DNA of 48,251 nucleotides from Bacteroidales bacterium (GCA_016288055.1 JAEEXZ010000012.1:1-48251); one strand, 5' to 3'; counted from the stretch's first letter, positions 39,262-48,243 are shown. The notes: generated by a model not told the origin, from the sequence alone. Numbers and translations are program-made.

Positions 39262-40391
39262 TGGAATACAAAGCAATCAGAGTAATAATCAGCGGAGGCG
39301 GAACGGGAGGCCACATCTTCCCGGCCGTCGCCATCGCCAACAAACTCAAACAGCTGAACCCGGAGACGGAGATTCTCTTCGTGGGCGCTGAGGGAAAGAT
39401 GGAAATGGACAAGGTGCCGGCCGAGGGCTACAAAATCGTAGGCCTGCCGATGGTGGGCATGCAGCGCCACCTGAGCTTCCATAATGTAATGAACAACCTG
39501 ACGGTTCCCATCCGCGTGCTGGACAGCGTCAGCCGTGCGAAAAAACTGCTCAAGGAGTTCAAGCCGGACGTGGTGATCGGCGTCGGCGGTTTTGCCAGCG
39601 CTCCCCTCCTGTGGGCCGCGACGGGCATGAAGATTCCCGCCGTCATCCAGGAGCAGAACGGATTCGCCGGCGTTACCAACCGGCTGCTGGGTTCCCGCGT
39701 GCAGTCCATCTGCGTCGCCTACGACGGCATGGAGCGCTTCTTCCCGAAGGAGAAAATCGTCAAGAGCGGAAACCCCATCCGCGAAGCTGTATCGCAGCCG
39801 GCCAGCGCCGAAAAGAAGGCCGAGGCCTGCGCGTACTACGGCCTGTCACCCCTGAAGAAACACCTCTTCATCGTTGGTGGCAGCCTGGGAAGCCGGACGC
39901 TGAACAACGCCGTGGAAAACTGGATTCAGGACGGCCGCCCCGACGGGGAGGACATCGAGATCATCTGGCAGTGCGGCAAATACTACAAATCCAGCGTGGA
40001 CAATTTCATGGAAGCCCATCCGGAGATTGAGGATATCCATCCCTTCGATTTCATCGCCCGGATGGACCTGGCCTATGCCGCCGCCGACGTGGTGATCTCC
40101 CGCAGCGGAGCCAGCTCCGTAAGCGAACTCTGCGCCATGGGCAAGGCCGTCGTTTTCGTTCCCTCCCCGAATGTGGCCGAAGACCACCAGACGCACAATG
40201 CCATGGCGCTGGTGCGCAAAGAGGCTGCCATGCTGGTGAACGACGCCGATGCCGCGGAGGAGCTCATGTCCACCGCCATCGGCCTGCTCAAGAATACCGA
40301 ACGCCGCAGCGTACTGGAGAAGAATGCCGAGTCGCTGGCGCTCAGAAATGCCTCACAGGTTATCTGTGACGAAGTTTACAAACTGATATGA
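39261..40391 (+). CDS. murG: Lipid II synthase (UDP-GlcNAc:lipid I transferase)
   Basis: 376 residues from MEYKAIRVIISGGGTGGHIF; the ATG overlaps the ftsW stop (TAATG). The motif SGGGTGGHIFPAVAIA is the MurG acceptor loop, followed by VIGVGGFASAPLL, VIQEQNGFAGVTNRLLG, and the donor-binding IVGGSLGSRTLN and DVVISRSGASSVSELCAMGK. It attaches GlcNAc to lipid I on the inner face of the membrane. The stop overlaps murC by four bases (ATGA). Confidence 0.95.
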   Translation: MEYKAIRVIISGGGTGGHIFPAVAIANKLKQLNPETEILFVGAEGKMEMDKVPAEGYKIVGLPMVGMQRHLSFHNVMNNLTVPIRVLDSVSRAKKLLKEFKPDVVIGVGGFASAPLLWAATGMKIPAVIQEQNGFAGVTNRLLGSRVQSICVAYDGMERFFPKEKIVKSGNPIREAVSQPASAEKKAEACAYYGLSPLKKHLFIVGGSLGSRTLNNAVENWIQDGRPDGEDIEIIWQCGKYYKSSVDNFMEAHPEIEDIHPFDFIARMDLAYAAADVVISRSGASSVSELCAMGKAVVFVPSPNVAEDHQTHNAMALVRKEAAMLVNDADAAEELMSTAIGLLKNTERRSVLEKNAESLALRNASQVICDEVYKLI

Positions 40392-41737
40392 AGAACGTTT
40401 ACTTTATAGGAATCGGCGGAATCGGAATGTCCGCACTGGCCCGCTACTACAAGTTCAAGGGATACGACGTGGCGGGATATGACCGTACACCCTCCGAGCT
40501 CACGGCCCAACTGGAGAAGGAAGGAATTGCCGTACACTACGAGGACCGGCCGGACCTGGTGCCCGCCGACGTAGCGGAAACGCTTGTGGTTTACACCCCT
40601 GCCGTGCCCCGGGACCTGGGAGAGATGCAGAAGGTGTTCAACGGAGGCTACAATGTGGTGAAACGGTCCCGTACCCTGGGTGAAATCACCCGCGGGCAGC
40701 GTTGCCTGGCCGTAGCCGGAACGCATGGAAAGACCACCACCTCCACCCTCACCGCCCACATCTTCACGGAGACGGGCGAGGGCTGCAGCGCCTTCCTCGG
40801 CGGCATTTCCCGCAACTACGGCACCAACCTCCTCATGTCCCGGAAGAACAATGTGGTGGTGGAGGCCGACGAATTCGACCGCTCTTTCCTGCAGCTGCAT
40901 CCGGAGATTGCCGTCATTACGGCCGTGGATCCGGACCATCTGGACATCTATGGGGACTACGCCCATGTGGTGGAAGCCTTCAAGGCCTTCGCCAGCCAGG
41001 TCACCGGCACCGTGATTGCCAAGAAGGGAACGCCTATCGGCCCTGAAGACACGAAGGCGAAGGTGCTCACCTATCATTATACGGACCCGGACGCGGACTT
41101 CTGCGCCCTGAACCCGCAGCCCGACGAATGCGGCTGCTTCCACTACGACCTCCAGTACCCCGGCGGCGTGCTCAAGGGCATCCGCGTGGGAGCGCCCGGC
41201 TGGGTGAATGCGGAGAACAGCGTGGCGGCCGCGGCCATCGCCCTTACCTTCGGCCTGGAGCCTGAGGCCGTGAAGAAGGCCATCGGCACGTTCGAAGGCG
41301 TGAAACGCCGCCTCGAGGTACATGTGAGCAGCCCCCGCCTGACGTACATCGACGACTACGCGCACCATCCGGCCGAGCTGGCATCGGCCATCACCTCCAT
41401 ACGCGGAATGTTCCCCGGCCGCAAGATTACCGCCATCTTCCAGCCGCACCTTTATACGCGTACGCGGGACTTCGCGGAGGAGTTCGCCCAGTCGCTCTCG
41501 ATGGTGGACAAACTCATCCTGCTGGACATCTATCCCGCCCGCGAGGAACCCATCCCCGGCGTCACTTCCGAGATGATTTTCAAGGATGTCACCGCCCCGC
41601 AGAAAGTGCTGCTCAAGAAAGAAGAACTCATGGATTACCTCGCCGATGAACCGGTCGATGTACTGGTCACCTTCGGAGCAGGGAATATCGACCGCTATAT
41701 TGAACCGATTACTGAGCTACTGAAAAGCCGCTTATGA
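40388..41737 (+). CDS. murC: UDP-MurNAc:L-alanine ligase
   Basis: 449 residues. N-terminal IGIGGIGMSALARYYK, the ATP loop AGTHGKTTTSTLTAH, EADEFDRSFLQLHPEIAVIT, DPDHLDIYGDYAHV, and YIDDYAHHPAELASAI with the HHP motif of MurC. It adds the first amino acid of the stem peptide. It is encoded between murG and ftsQ, overlapping each by four bases. Confidence 0.95.
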   Translation: MKNVYFIGIGGIGMSALARYYKFKGYDVAGYDRTPSELTAQLEKEGIAVHYEDRPDLVPADVAETLVVYTPAVPRDLGEMQKVFNGGYNVVKRSRTLGEITRGQRCLAVAGTHGKTTTSTLTAHIFTETGEGCSAFLGGISRNYGTNLLMSRKNNVVVEADEFDRSFLQLHPEIAVITAVDPDHLDIYGDYAHVVEAFKAFASQVTGTVIAKKGTPIGPEDTKAKVLTYHYTDPDADFCALNPQPDECGCFHYDLQYPGGVLKGIRVGAPGWVNAENSVAAAAIALTFGLEPEAVKKAIGTFEGVKRRLEVHVSSPRLTYIDDYAHHPAELASAITSIRGMFPGRKITAIFQPHLYTRTRDFAEEFAQSLSMVDKLILLDIYPAREEPIPGVTSEMIFKDVTAPQKVLLKKEELMDYLADEPVDVLVTFGAGNIDRYIEPITELLKSRL

Positions 41738-42516
41738 AACCCTTTTTCCGCAAAGGCCTGGGCCTTCTGCTCCTGATAGGATGCATGGCCGTCTGGATGA
41801 TCACGTCCGCGATGTCGGAGCGTGACAGGCGGCAGCGTACGTGTCAGGGGAAAGGAAGCCTTGACGTCACCATTACCGACTCGCTGCAGCGCCAGTTTGT
41901 CGGGAAGGGAGATGTGGCCCGGTGGCTGGAAAAGGAATACAGGGCCTACGCAGGACTCCCGCTGGACAGCGTGGACCTCGCAGGTATCGAGAAGCTGGTT
42001 CAGGCGCACTCGGTGGTGCGCGACTGTCAGGCATGGCTCACCGACGACGGCATCCTCCACGTGCGGCTCAGCCAGCGGGAACCGGTGGTGCGGTTTGACG
42101 ACGGCAGCAACGGCTATTACGCCGATGCCACCGGCTTCGTCTTCCCCCTGCAGGCCCGCGGCAGTGCCGATGTCCCCGTGGTCGCCGGCGCCATCCCCAT
42201 GAAGATTCCCCGCGGATTCAAGGGGTCTCCGGCCGATGCCTCCGAGAAGGCCTGGCTGGAGCAGATGATCGGAATGATCAATACCATGCGCGGAACGGTG
42301 TGGGAGCACAATATCGTGAAGATTACGGTGACTCCCCGCAAGGACCTCGTCCTCATCCCCCGCGAGGGACGGGAGCAGTTCATCTTCGGAGAGCCCGTGC
42401 GTGTGGAAGAGAAACTGCTGCTGATGAAAGCCTATTATGAGAGTGTGGTGCCGGTCCACCCGGAATACCGCACCGTCGATCTCCGCTACCGGGGACAGAT
42501 TATTTGCAGAAAATAA
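41734..42516 (+). CDS. ftsQ: Division protein FtsQ
   Basis: 260 residues: one membrane helix (about 9-27, GLGLLLLIGCMAVWMITSAM), then a POTRA-like domain (LDVTITDSLQRQFVGKGDVA ... ARWLEKEY) and a beta domain ending VDLRYRGQIICRK, the usual closing strand of FtsQ. FtsQ is the scaffold of the FtsQLB activation complex. Sequence conservation is weak, but topology and position between murC and ftsA support the call. Confidence 0.85.
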   Translation: MKPFFRKGLGLLLLIGCMAVWMITSAMSERDRRQRTCQGKGSLDVTITDSLQRQFVGKGDVARWLEKEYRAYAGLPLDSVDLAGIEKLVQAHSVVRDCQAWLTDDGILHVRLSQREPVVRFDDGSNGYYADATGFVFPLQARGSADVPVVAGAIPMKIPRGFKGSPADASEKAWLEQMIGMINTMRGTVWEHNIVKITVTPRKDLVLIPREGREQFIFGEPVRVEEKLLLMKAYYESVVPVHPEYRTVDLRYRGQIICRK

Positions 42517-42526
42517 AAACAGAAAT

Positions 42527-43960
42527 ATGGAAGAGAAGTACATTGCGTCAATCGATCTGGGCAGTTCCAAGTTCGGACTGTGCGTGGCCAAAGTGACCGG
42601 CAACGACGTCCAGATCGTGTACTACAAGGAAACGCCCTCGGAAGGCATCCGCTACAGCATGATTTCCAACCCGCTCAAAGCTTCGCAAAGGCTTAAGCAG
42701 GCCGTGCAGGAAGCAGAGAAGGAACTGATGATCAAGATCCTGCAGGTGGTAGTGGGCATGCCGCGCAACGAAGTGGCGCAGGTGACGGCATCGGCCCGCA
42801 TCGAACGGACCAGTCCGGACGACTACATCACCGCCGAGGAGGTCCAGGCCCTGAAGTCCATGGCACTGGAAACCTATCCGCTGCCCAATCCGGACAGCCA
42901 GATCATGTACGGCGCCGTGGCGCAGTCCTTCTCCATCGACGACGAAATCCAGCTGGTGGAAAGTGATGTCGTGGGCACCCTCTCCAATACCCTGGAGGGT
43001 AACTTCAAGGTGTTCATCGGCAGCCGGAAGGCGACCACCGCCCTGGACAAGATATTCAACAGCCTGAGCATCGCCGTGGCCAAGAAGTACTTCCTGCCGG
43101 AGGTGGTGGCCAAGACCGTGCTCACCGAGGAACAGCGCATGGGCGGCGTAGCCCTGGTGGATGTAGGCGCAGGCGTCACTTCCGTGGCCATTTATCACGG
43201 CGGCATCATGCGCTACTACGCTTCCATTCCTTTCGGCGGCAAGTCCATCACCAACGACATCCGGACGGAATGCTCCATTTCCGAGGACCTGGCCGAGAAG
43301 ATCAAGAGACGCTTCGGCGCCGCCCAGCCCGGTAAGCTGGCCACGCTGAGCGAAAAGGTGCTGCAGATCCGCCTGACGGAACCCTTCAAGGAGGTTCCCG
43401 TCCGCTATATTTCCGAGATTATCGACTGCCGTGCCCGCGAAATCGTGGACGCCGTGCTCTTCTATATCCAGGAGAGCGGCTTGCAGAATTCCCTGCGCAG
43501 CGGCATCGTCCTCACCGGCGGCGGCGCGGAACTGGTCAATTTCAAGAGCCTGATCGAGGAGATGTCCGGCTATAATGTCATCAAGGGCTATCCCCGGTTC
43601 ACTTTCTCTGCATCGGCCGGAAGCGGCGTCTATTCCACGGCGGCGACGGCGGCTATCGGCATGATTCTCTCCGCCAAGGACGACAATCTGCCGGACTGCG
43701 TGAGCGCCCCGGAGGTCGTCGAGCCCGAAGAGGAGGAGACCGTGGAGGTGGAAGTGACCGACGAGACCAAGCCGAAGGAAACGCTCTTCCAGCCGGAGGA
43801 ATTCGGCGAGGCACAGCCCAAGGAGAAGCCGCAGAAGACCACCAAGGTCAAGGTTCCCAAAGCCAAGAGCGAGAAGACCGGCATCCTTAGCATTTTCTGG
43901 AAAAACGTTGAAGACACCGCGCTGAAGTTCTACGACAGCGCCAATAAAGAAGAAGAGTAA
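42527..43960 (+). CDS. ftsA: Division protein FtsA (actin-like)
   Basis: 477 residues from MEEKYIASIDLGSSKFGLCV, an actin-family phosphate-1 loop; an upstream in-frame extension lies within ftsQ and is not used. The phosphate-2 region (VALVDVGAGVTSVAIYHGG) and adenosine motif (SGIVLTGGGAELVNF) are present. After residue 395 a Glu/Lys/Pro-rich linker leads to the C-terminal amphipathic helix ILSIFWKNVEDTALKFYD that should tether it to the membrane. It links FtsZ to the divisome. The TAA stop shares its last A with the ftsZ ATG. Confidence 0.93.
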   Translation: MEEKYIASIDLGSSKFGLCVAKVTGNDVQIVYYKETPSEGIRYSMISNPLKASQRLKQAVQEAEKELMIKILQVVVGMPRNEVAQVTASARIERTSPDDYITAEEVQALKSMALETYPLPNPDSQIMYGAVAQSFSIDDEIQLVESDVVGTLSNTLEGNFKVFIGSRKATTALDKIFNSLSIAVAKKYFLPEVVAKTVLTEEQRMGGVALVDVGAGVTSVAIYHGGIMRYYASIPFGGKSITNDIRTECSISEDLAEKIKRRFGAAQPGKLATLSEKVLQIRLTEPFKEVPVRYISEIIDCRAREIVDAVLFYIQESGLQNSLRSGIVLTGGGAELVNFKSLIEEMSGYNVIKGYPRFTFSASAGSGVYSTAATAAIGMILSAKDDNLPDCVSAPEVVEPEEEETVEVEVTDETKPKETLFQPEEFGEAQPKEKPQKTTKVKVPKAKSEKTGILSIFWKNVEDTALKFYDSANKEEE

Positions 43961-45195
43961 TGTACGCAGACAACAACATCGTCCCCCTGGATTGGAAAGA
44001 GGACAGCGCCATCATCAAGGTCATCGGCGTGGGTGGCGGCGGCTGCAATGCCGTGAACTATATGTACAAGCAGAACATTCAGGGCTGCAGTTTTATCGTA
44101 TGCAACACTGACGCCCAGGCCCTCTCCTCGAGCGAGGTCCCGGTAAAGATCCAGATGGGCCAGAACGGACTGGGGGCGGGAACCGATCCCACCGCCGGCC
44201 GCAACGCCGCACTGGAAAGCCAGGACGAGATTGCCCACAAAGTGCTGGACTGCGGCACCAAGATGCTCTTCATCACGGCCGGCATGGGCGGCGGTACGGG
44301 TACAGGTGCATCCCCGGTTATCGCCAAGATGGCGAAAGACCGCGGAATACTCACCGTGGCCGTCGTGACCATCCCGTTCCGCAACGAGGGTAACGAGAGC
44401 CAGTCCAAGGCCGTGGACGGCATCCACGAGCTGGAGAAGAACGTCGATTCCCTCCTGATTATCAACAACGAGAAGCTTTACCAGTTCTTCGGGGACACCC
44501 TTATCCAGGAAGCCTTCCCCAAGGCCGATGAAGTGCTGGCCACCGCCGTACGCGGCATCATCGAGGTCATCAACTGCGCCGGCTACATCAACGTGGACTT
44601 CCAGGATGTGTGCAAGATGATGCGGAACTCCGGCATGGCCCTGATGGGAAGCGGCGAAGGCACCGGCAACGACCGTCTGGAGATGGCCGTGAAGGGCGCT
44701 TTCGAGAGTCCGCTGCTCAATGACTTCGACCTCAAGACCGCCAAGAATGTCCTGGTGAACATCACTACCGGCAACAATGAACGCGGTGCCAAGATGAGTG
44801 ACCTCGAGCGCATCGACGACATGATTTCCGAATACACCGGCGACGCCAACCACTTCAAGAAGGGTATCATCTGGGACAACGATCCCGAATTCGGCGACAA
44901 GGTGCGCATCACGGCCATCGTCACGGGTTTCGAGATGGACCTGGGCGGCCTGGGCCTGGACAAGAACCTCGGGAACCTGGTCATCATCGACGAGAATTTC
45001 GACTGGGGTGAGACCGAGCACAGCGGCGAGATGCACATCCCCGCCGGCCCGGACCCTGTCAAAATCGGCTATAACAATTCGGACAACGCCAAGCACTTCA
45101 GCTTCGCGAGCGACGTCCGCCCCGTCCTGTGCCTGGAGCCCGGTGCTCCCAAGAGCGACCTCGAGATTACGCCCGCCATCCGGCGCAAGCACTAG
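43960..45195 (+). CDS. ftsZ: Cell division GTPase FtsZ
   Basis: 411 residues. The nucleotide-binding N domain has IKVIGVGGGGCNAVNYMY, the tubulin signature GMGGGTGTGASPV near residue 110, and NNEKLYQFFG; the T7 loop follows as NCAGYINVDFQDV. After the GTPase domain the linker is rather short, and the C-terminal peptide reads DLEITPAIRRKH, which fits the FtsA-binding tail in shape. It assembles into the Z ring that the rest of the cluster serves. It is the last dcw gene; a palindromic REP-like hairpin lies about 50 bases beyond its stop. Confidence 0.96.
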   Translation: MYADNNIVPLDWKEDSAIIKVIGVGGGGCNAVNYMYKQNIQGCSFIVCNTDAQALSSSEVPVKIQMGQNGLGAGTDPTAGRNAALESQDEIAHKVLDCGTKMLFITAGMGGGTGTGASPVIAKMAKDRGILTVAVVTIPFRNEGNESQSKAVDGIHELEKNVDSLLIINNEKLYQFFGDTLIQEAFPKADEVLATAVRGIIEVINCAGYINVDFQDVCKMMRNSGMALMGSGEGTGNDRLEMAVKGAFESPLLNDFDLKTAKNVLVNITTGNNERGAKMSDLERIDDMISEYTGDANHFKKGIIWDNDPEFGDKVRITAIVTGFEMDLGGLGLDKNLGNLVIIDENFDWGETEHSGEMHIPAGPDPVKIGYNNSDNAKHFSFASDVRPVLCLEPGAPKSDLEITPAIRRKH

Positions 45196-45242
45196 TCCCG
45201 CCTGGAGCATATTTCGCTGACTTTCAGCTGTTTGCAGATTAT

Positions 45243-45288
45243 CGGGTGCACTTGGCGGTGCACCCGTCGTTTTACAACTAGCTGTAAA
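45243..45288. repeat. REP-like palindrome upstream of the RAYT gene
   Basis: CGGGTGCAC (45243-45251) pairs with GTGCACCCG (45258-45266) around TTGGCG. It is followed by TCG and TTTTACAA (45270-45277), and TTTACA/TGTAAA (45271-45276 and 45283-45288) form a second small hairpin. The same GGGTGCAC/GTGCACCC arms and the reverse complement TTGTAAAA recur on the far side of the transposase gene. The hairpin may also end ftsZ transcription. Confidence 0.75.
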
Positions 45289-45333
45289 CCAGCACGATGC
45301 GCTCCAGCCGAGGCGGGGCCGATTTCAGGCAGG

Positions 45334-45400
45334 GCCGATTCTGCCAATCGGCTAAAACATATAATAAACGGCTAAAACCACTATTTTTTTCAGCCGATTG
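45334..45400. repeat. Clustered GCCGATT/AATCGGC inverted repeats
   Basis: GCCGATT (45334-45340) and AATCGGC (45346-45352) form a hairpin. CAATCGGCT (from 45345) also matches AGCCGATTG at 45392-45400, and CGGCTAAAA occurs twice (from 45349 and from 45369). All lie within 120 bases upstream of the RAYT start; the same word, doubled as AATCGGCCGATT, occurs at the end of the RAYT gene. Confidence 0.6.
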
Positions 45401-45452
45401 TTTTATTCCCGTTTTTTATAACATATAATTGTGATCTCAAAAATGGCAAATT

Positions 45453-46373
45453 ATGAGAGGTCACAGAAGAAAGTATAACGGGGAAGCGTTCGAACATGTT
45501 TTCCAGCGCGCGAAACAGTATCGCGTTATCTTCTATTCCAGCGAGGACAGGCTGGTATTCTATACCATTTTCTCCATCATGGCCTGGCGTTATGGCGTCA
45601 GTGTTCTGGCATTGGCGCTGATGTACAACCATTACCATACTTTGTTCAAATCCGTATTGCCCAAAGTGCGTGCGCTGTTTATCGGCACGGTGACTTCCAC
45701 CTATGCCAAGGCCTTTAACCGGGATTCCGGCCATAAGGGTGCATTGTTTGAGAAGGCTTATGGAAATGCCCTCAAGCTTGGGGAGAAGAAGGTGCGCACC
45801 ACTGTCTCCTACTGCTATAACAATTCCTCCGAGAAACGGCTGGTCGTAAGGGCCGAGCAGGACCGCTGGAACTTTCTGGCCTACATCGATAATGACCATC
45901 CTTTTTCTGAGCCGATAATCTTAGAGAAGGCATCGGCCCGCCTTCGCGCGGCCTTGAAGGAGGTCGATGCGCATGTGGCCGATCATGCCTACCTGCGCTA
46001 CGGGTGTATCCGTCGCCTTTTCGGCGGGTTATCGGCCAGGGAAAAGGAACAACTGACCGATTATATTATCAGCCGATACCTGCCGATAGACAAAGAGCTG
46101 CTACTCAGCTTTTACAAGGATTACGATTCTATGGTTATGGCCATCAACTCCAATACCGGAAGCGAGTACGATATCCGTGAAGAGTACCGAAACGACTCCG
46201 ACGAACCCTATACGCAGATGATAAAGATGCTATCTGCCTCGTCATTTGCGTCCAATCCGCATCGCATCCTTTCTGCCTCCCCGGAGATGAAAGCCCGGAT
46301 AGCCAGCGTCCTGAGGCGGACGACCAGCGCCCAGGAATATCAAATCGGCCGATTTCTCCATGATGACAGCTGA
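45453..46373 (+). CDS. REP-associated tyrosine transposase (RAYT, Y1/HUH family)
   Basis: 306 residues. The HUH motif is H60-Y-H62 within ALMYNHYHTLFKS; the N-terminal strand motif is AFEHVFQRAKQYRVIFY; the catalytic tyrosine is expected in SYCYNNSSEKRLVV (Tyr120 by alignment with the Y-x-x-N-N-P motif), followed by RAEQDRWNFLAY, typical of the domesticated IS200/IS605 relatives found with REP elements. The C-terminal 150 residues are an added helical, basic domain (TDYIISRYLP, ASPEMKARIASVLRRTT). Such proteins nick and rejoin single-stranded hairpin DNA. The gene is a single copy here, not bounded by classic insertion-sequence ends but by REP-like palindromes on both sides, and lies between ftsZ and gltX. 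It has fewer G/C-ending codons than the dcw genes. Confidence 0.82.
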   Translation: MRGHRRKYNGEAFEHVFQRAKQYRVIFYSSEDRLVFYTIFSIMAWRYGVSVLALALMYNHYHTLFKSVLPKVRALFIGTVTSTYAKAFNRDSGHKGALFEKAYGNALKLGEKKVRTTVSYCYNNSSEKRLVVRAEQDRWNFLAYIDNDHPFSEPIILEKASARLRAALKEVDAHVADHAYLRYGCIRRLFGGLSAREKEQLTDYIISRYLPIDKELLLSFYKDYDSMVMAINSNTGSEYDIREEYRNDSDEPYTQMIKMLSASSFASNPHRILSASPEMKARIASVLRRTTSAQEYQIGRFLHDDS

Positions 46374-46374
46374 T

Positions 46375-46471
46375 GCGTAAATCGCTGTGGGATTGCCGAT
46401 TACGCAACGTCGGGTGCACCTCGAGGTGCACCCGACGAATTGTAAAACGCTGTGGAGCAAGCAATTACACT
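46375..46471. repeat. Compound REP-like element downstream of the RAYT gene
   Basis: A 30-base perfect palindrome with half CGTCGGGTGCACCTC (46408-46437) lies between two directly repeated hairpins: unit A 46375-46405 (GCGTAA ... TTACGC) and unit B 46440-46469 (TTGTAA ... TTACA). Both units contain TAAA(T/A)CGCTGTGG and end in ATTACnC. TTGTAAAA (46440-46447) is the reverse complement of TTTTACAA next to the upstream palindrome. The element ends at the gltX stop codon. Confidence 0.8.
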
Positions 46472-46476
46472 CCAGG

Positions 46477-48222
46477 CTAGATGCGGCCGAGGCGATTGGC
46501 AACGTATGTCATACGGCGGGCGAATTCCTTGCGGCCGATGAAGCCCAGAATGGCGGCGATGCCCAGGCCGCTGGCGGCACCGGTGAGGGCCAGGCGCAGG
46601 CTGTTCATCACTTTACCCATCGGGTATTCGCGCATTTTGATGTAGTCTTCGATGGCGGTTTCCAGAGCCTCTGCAGTCATGGCGCCGCGATAGACGTCCA
46701 GGTCGTCGAAGCCGAATTCGGCACCGGAGATGTACTGGGTAACTTCGAAGCAGTTCTCATAGTGCTCCGGCTTCCAGAATTTGTCCACGTCTTTGGCCAG
46801 GAAGGGAGCGGTGGCGGCATCGTCGAACACCTTGGCCCGAGGGTCCACAGGACGGTTGGGATCCACCGGCTTGGAAGGCAGTCCGGCTCCGGCTTTGATG
46901 CCGAAGGCCTCGAAATCGGCGGGAGCCACGAAGAGGAAGTGGGCGATGTCCCACATATCGGCCACAAAAGTGGCGCGCTCCTTGACCAGTTCCACGGCCG
47001 CTTCTACGTATTCACGGTTGAAGGTATGGGTGTCGAAATCGGCCCATGCCCCTTCTTTGACCTTGATGCCATGGCTTTCCAGGACGGGGATGAACAGGTC
47101 TGTGAGTTCGGAGGTGGTCTTCAGGCGAAGATACTCCTTATTATACCATTTGGCTTTGTCGGGGTTGAACTTGGCGCCGGCTTTCTGGACCTTGTCCAGG
47201 GAGAAGGCCTTCACCAGTTCCGGCAGGGTGAACATCTCGCGGTCGTCGCCGGGGTTCCAGCCCAGGAAGGCCAGCAGGTTCACGAAAGCCTCCGGGAAGT
47301 AGCCGTCCTCACGGTAGCCGTGGGACACTTCTCCGGTCTCGGGGTTCTTCCAGGCCAGCGGGAATACCGGGAAGCCCAGTTTGTCGCCGTCGCGCTTGGA
47401 CAGTTTTCCGTTGCCGACGGGTTTTAGCAGCAGGGACAGGTGGGCGAAACGGGGCATGGTGTCGGTCCAGCCGAAGGCCTCGTACAGCAGGTAGTGGAGC
47501 GGCAGGGACGGGAGCCACTCCTCGCCGCGGATGACCTCGGTGATTTCCATGAGGTGGTCGTCCACGATGTTGGCGAGGTGGTAGGTGGGCAGTTCATCGG
47601 CCCGCTTCCACAGCACCTTGTCGTCCAGGGTGTCGGTGTTCACTTCCACGTGGCCGCGGATGAGGTCGTCCATCTTCACCACACGGTTTTCCGGCATCTT
47701 GAAGCGGACGGTCCAATCGGTGGTGGTTTCGAGGAGGCGCTTTACATCGGCCTCGGGAAGGCTGAGGGAATTGCGAAGCTCCTTGCGGGTGGCGGCGTTG
47801 TACATGAAGGTTTCGCCCTTGGCCTCGGCGGCGGCGCGCTTTTCATTGAGCTCGTCGGCGCTGTCGAACGCGTAGTACGCCCAGCCGGCCTCTACGAGCT
47901 GCTCGGCGTATTGCCGATAGATGGGGCGGCGCTGGCTTTGCCGATAGGGAGCGTGGGGGTGCTTCTCGGAAGCCACCTCCACCACTTTGCCGTTCTCGTC
48001 AACGCCCTCGTCGGGAATGATGCCGCACCAGTTCAGGGCCTCGATGATGTAGGCCTCGGCTCCGGGTACAAAGCGATGGGAGTCAGTATCTTCGATGCGG
48101 ATAATGAAATCTCCGCCTTTCTGTTTGGCGTACAGGTAATTATAAAGTGCCGTCCTTACACCGCCCATATGCAGGGGACCGGTGGGCGACGGGGCAAATC
48201 TAACGCGGGTTCTTCTTTCCAT
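46477..48222 (-). CDS. gltX: Glutamyl-tRNA synthetase
   Basis: 581 residues, class I synthetase. The HIGH-type motif is in RFAPSPTGPLHMGGVRTALYN, RIEDTDSHRF contacts Glu, and the KMSKS-type motif is GKLSKRDGDKLGF. It charges tRNA-Glu with glutamate in the cytoplasm. It is longer than the usual 470-500 residues because of extra segments after the first domain and in the anticodon-binding half. It is leftward, converging with the RAYT gene across the REP-like element. Confidence 0.95.
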   Translation of the reverse strand: MERRTRVRFAPSPTGPLHMGGVRTALYNYLYAKQKGGDFIIRIEDTDSHRFVPGAEAYIIEALNWCGIIPDEGVDENGKVVEVASEKHPHAPYRQSQRRPIYRQYAEQLVEAGWAYYAFDSADELNEKRAAAEAKGETFMYNAATRKELRNSLSLPEADVKRLLETTTDWTVRFKMPENRVVKMDDLIRGHVEVNTDTLDDKVLWKRADELPTYHLANIVDDHLMEITEVIRGEEWLPSLPLHYLLYEAFGWTDTMPRFAHLSLLLKPVGNGKLSKRDGDKLGFPVFPLAWKNPETGEVSHGYREDGYFPEAFVNLLAFLGWNPGDDREMFTLPELVKAFSLDKVQKAGAKFNPDKAKWYNKEYLRLKTTSELTDLFIPVLESHGIKVKEGAWADFDTHTFNREYVEAAVELVKERATFVADMWDIAHFLFVAPADFEAFGIKAGAGLPSKPVDPNRPVDPRAKVFDDAATAPFLAKDVDKFWKPEHYENCFEVTQYISGAEFGFDDLDVYRGAMTAEALETAIEDYIKMREYPMGKVMNSLRLALTGAASGLGIAAILGFIGRKEFARRMTYVANRLGRI

Positions 48223-48243
48223 TTATATAGCGATTTGAATCTG

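Noticed and set aside
30707..45195. Search for oddities inside the dcw cluster (missing motifs, frameshifts, inserted genes)
   Set aside because: All thirteen genes have intact frames and motifs with normal order for Bacteroidota; overlaps and the MraY insertion are usual for the phylum.
45196..46476. Ordinary IS200/IS605 insertion sequence
   Set aside because: The protein has the long extra C-terminal domain and NNSSEKR/RWNFLAY motifs of RAYTs, there is no tnpB, and the flanks are symmetrical REP-like palindromes and not the asymmetrical subterminal hairpins of IS200.
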